Part shown: piece by piece, positions 62,608-64,000 of the stretch | How the letters are laid out: the number at the start of each line of letters is the position of its first letter | How positions within the stretch are numbered: the first letter of the stretch is position 1 | Source: Bacteroidota bacterium | GTDB lineage: Bacteria > Bacteroidota > Bacteroidia > NS11-12g > UBA955 | Length of the DNA: 64,000 nt | Direction: 5' to 3' | Assembly: GCA_018333525.1 (NCBI GenBank) | Contig: JAGXTF010000075.1 | Location: forward strand, 19,763-83,762 | Notes under the pieces: model-generated | Told to the model about the DNA's origin: nothing | Seen by the model: only the letters and a program-made list of their open reading frames with translations | Databases searched by the model: none | Position numbers and translations under genes: made by a program

Positions 62608-63468
62608 ATGAGAATAGTAATTGCGTTTTTACTTACTCTGGGAATATTTATGTTGCTCCCATCGGCAGGTGTAAAACCTCATGCTGCGGGATCCACTTTG
62701 AAAACCATTGTTTTGGATGCCGGACACGGAGGTCAGGACCCTGGCTGTAACGGGGCAGGTGAGATTTGGGAAAAGAATGTGACACTCGCAATCACCCTGA
62801 AATTGGGAAAATTACTGGAAGATTCTATGAAGGATGTAAAAGTGGTGTACACCCGCAAAACTGACAAATTTGTTGAGTTGTGGGAAAGGCCCAATCAGGC
62901 GAATAAAGATAACGCAGACCTATTCATCAGCATCCATTGCAATGCCAATAACAACACTGCTGCTGCGGGAAGTGAAACTTATTTTATGGGTTTACACAAA
63001 ACATCAGGCAATCTGGAAGTTTCCAAGCGTGAAAATTCAGTAATCACCTATGAAAGCGATTACAAAACCAACGAACGTTATGGCGGATTCGACCCCAATT
63101 CCCCTGAAAGTCATATCATTTTCACATTGGTTCAAAATGCATTTCTGCAACAATCCCTAAAGTTTTCCCAGATGGTAGAAAATCAAACCGGGGCAATTTC
63201 GAAGGTAAAATCCAGGGGTATCAAACAAGCAGGTTTTTTGGTTCTTTGGCAAACGGCCATGCCAAGTGTACTGGTAGAAACCGGCTTTTTAACCAATGCA
63301 TCCGATAGGGCAGTTTTAAAATCGGAAGAAGGGCAAAAAATAATTGCCAAAGGCATTTACAAGGCTATAGTAGCCTATAAAAAAGAACTGGAAAAGTCTG
63401 CAGCAATAAAAGCAGAGAAAAAAAATACCGCAACAGATTCAACAAAATCAGCGAAAAACATCCGTTGA
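62608..63468 (+). CDS. N-acetylmuramoyl-L-alanine amidase (Amidase_3)
   Basis: 286 residues. Signal peptide about 1-27. Zinc ligands H40 (DAGHGG), E55 (WEKN) and H110 (SIHCNA), and catalytic E224 (LVETGF). Cleaves peptidoglycan stem peptides in the periplasm, during daughter-cell separation; in other bacteria FtsX-FtsE activates such enzymes. An insert between about 130-175 resembles the autoinhibitory region of AmiB/C. The Lys/Ala-rich tail is low complexity. Divergent from lptD. Confidence 0.93.
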   Translation: MRIVIAFLLTLGIFMLLPSAGVKPHAAGSTLKTIVLDAGHGGQDPGCNGAGEIWEKNVTLAITLKLGKLLEDSMKDVKVVYTRKTDKFVELWERPNQANKDNADLFISIHCNANNNTAAAGSETYFMGLHKTSGNLEVSKRENSVITYESDYKTNERYGGFDPNSPESHIIFTLVQNAFLQQSLKFSQMVENQTGAISKVKSRGIKQAGFLVLWQTAMPSVLVETGFLTNASDRAVLKSEEGQKIIAKGIYKAIVAYKKELEKSAAIKAEKKNTATDSTKSAKNIR

Positions 63469-63680
63469 ATGGATGCATGTAAGGTATTGTATTACATAAA
63501 GTTAAGTTGATACATTACTCAAGAATTCAATAGTGTTATTTATTAACATGGCGATATCCGGCAATTAGAATTTGTCAGACAATTGTCATGTTGAGGGAAA
63601 CCTTGAAAAAACAATGGAAGTATGATGCAACCTAAGGTCTTTTTTGCGTCATTTGTGCAAAGAACTAGTTACGTTTATAT

Positions 63681-64000
63681 ATGAAAAAATCAATTACATC
63701 ATCAATTCTAAAGGCTCTGGGAGGCGGTTTTGCCGCTGTTCTGGCGCTTATGCCATCCTCGGCCTCTGCACAGTGGTGCGGCGCGACAAGCTGGGGCAAT
63801 GGTAACAATTACGGTGGTAATGTAAAGAGCATTCTCGTAGAAAACGCATCTGGAACACTTGCTTCTTACTCAGGTTTGGGTGATAATACCAGTGTTTCGG
63901 TGTTGAATTCAGGGGCTCCTTTTGACATTATTGCCGGTGAAGAACTTACCATTACACTTGAAGGAAACAACGACGCTTATGGTTACAGCTGGACCACATT
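63681..64000 (+). CDS. secreted protein, cut by the window end (partial)
   Basis: 106 codons are visible. Signal peptide MKKSITSSILKALGGG ... SSASAQ (cut near 31), followed by WCGATSWGNGNN and VKSILVENASGTLASYSGLGD. This resembles the start of GEVED-type surface domains in Bacteroidota, usually with a T9SS sorting domain at the C-terminus (not visible). The frame is open to the edge. The 63469-63680 spacer contains TTGTC-A-GACAA (63572-63582) and nothing else recognised. Confidence 0.75.
   Translation, partial: MKKSITSSILKALGGGFAAVLALMPSSASAQWCGATSWGNGNNYGGNVKSILVENASGTLASYSGLGDNTSVSVLNSGAPFDIIAGEELTITLEGNNDAYGYSWTT

Overview
The window reads as chromosomal DNA of a Bacteroidota member, probably an uncultured Sphingobacteriia/Chitinophagia-type lineage; the rank below phylum is inference. 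Support comes from type IX secretion (T9SS) sorting domains of type A (9071-11530) and type B (44337-46454), an ftsX-DUF3098-uppP cluster, a fused SecDF, a fused E1 alpha/beta dehydrogenase, DUF5723-, DUF4159-, DUF3127- and LptD_2-type genes, and the Bacteroidota -7 promoter box TAnnTTTG placed a few bases before many start codons. No rRNA, tRNA or CRISPR array was found.

Layout. 1-6 kb: outer-membrane barrel genes and the E1 gene, all leftward. 6-15.7 kb: a front-end-type desaturase, an ECF sigma factor/trans-envelope barrel/T9SS protein triad, an FMN reductase with meaB, a sterol-desaturase-family enzyme and tsaD. 15.8-20.2 kb: a giant TamB-like protein. 20.4-25.4 kb: a tightly overlapping porin/Rieske/di-haem cytochrome operon, divergent from an MntR/DtxR-type regulator with one shared operator, then a MacB-type permease. 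25.4-28.8 kb: an AT-rich defence island. 29.2-34 kb: a barrel protein, YjdM, a TonB-dependent-receptor-like protein and a DUF3127 OB-fold protein. 33.9-34.9 kb: about 1 kb of non-coding, strongly palindromic DNA. 34.9-41.2 kb: a leftward run ftsX-DUF3098-uppP-membrane protein-DUF4159-lipid kinase-Nnr with overlapping genes. 41.4-58.2 kb: mostly rightward housekeeping genes (DUF4139-like protein, PolB-type exonuclease, T9SS type B protein, purL, FAD oxidoreductase, polX, glycosyltransferase 9, secDF, lysA). 58.3-64 kb: an FGE-family protein with a peroxiredoxin, lptD divergent from an N-acetylmuramoyl-L-alanine amidase, and a secreted protein cut by the window end.

The most interesting locus is 25,410-28,589. 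It holds a Pycsar-type anti-phage operon: a pyrimidine nucleotide cyclase (PycC) and a DUF5706/PycTM membrane effector. A third, unrecognised 234-residue membrane gene lies first in the operon and is coupled to the effector by a 4-bp overlap. Downstream are a long attC-like inverted repeat, a HEPN-like protein with an Rx4H motif, and the first 40 codons of an MmeI-like DNA methyltransferase that ends abruptly. The block is a decaying or mosaic defence island, and the three-gene Pycsar arrangement is the best candidate here for something undescribed.

Elsewhere, envelope biogenesis dominates: LptD, a BamA/TamA-like barrel, TamB, SecDF, UppP, FtsX, amidase and many barrels. Regulation visible in the sequence includes the TAnnTTTG boxes, a TTAGG-N4-CCTAA operator at 23284-23297, and intrinsic terminators at 7023, 33941, 49453 and 56935. 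Several start codons were moved from the longest possible frame because of signal peptides, promoter boxes or ATGA overlaps.
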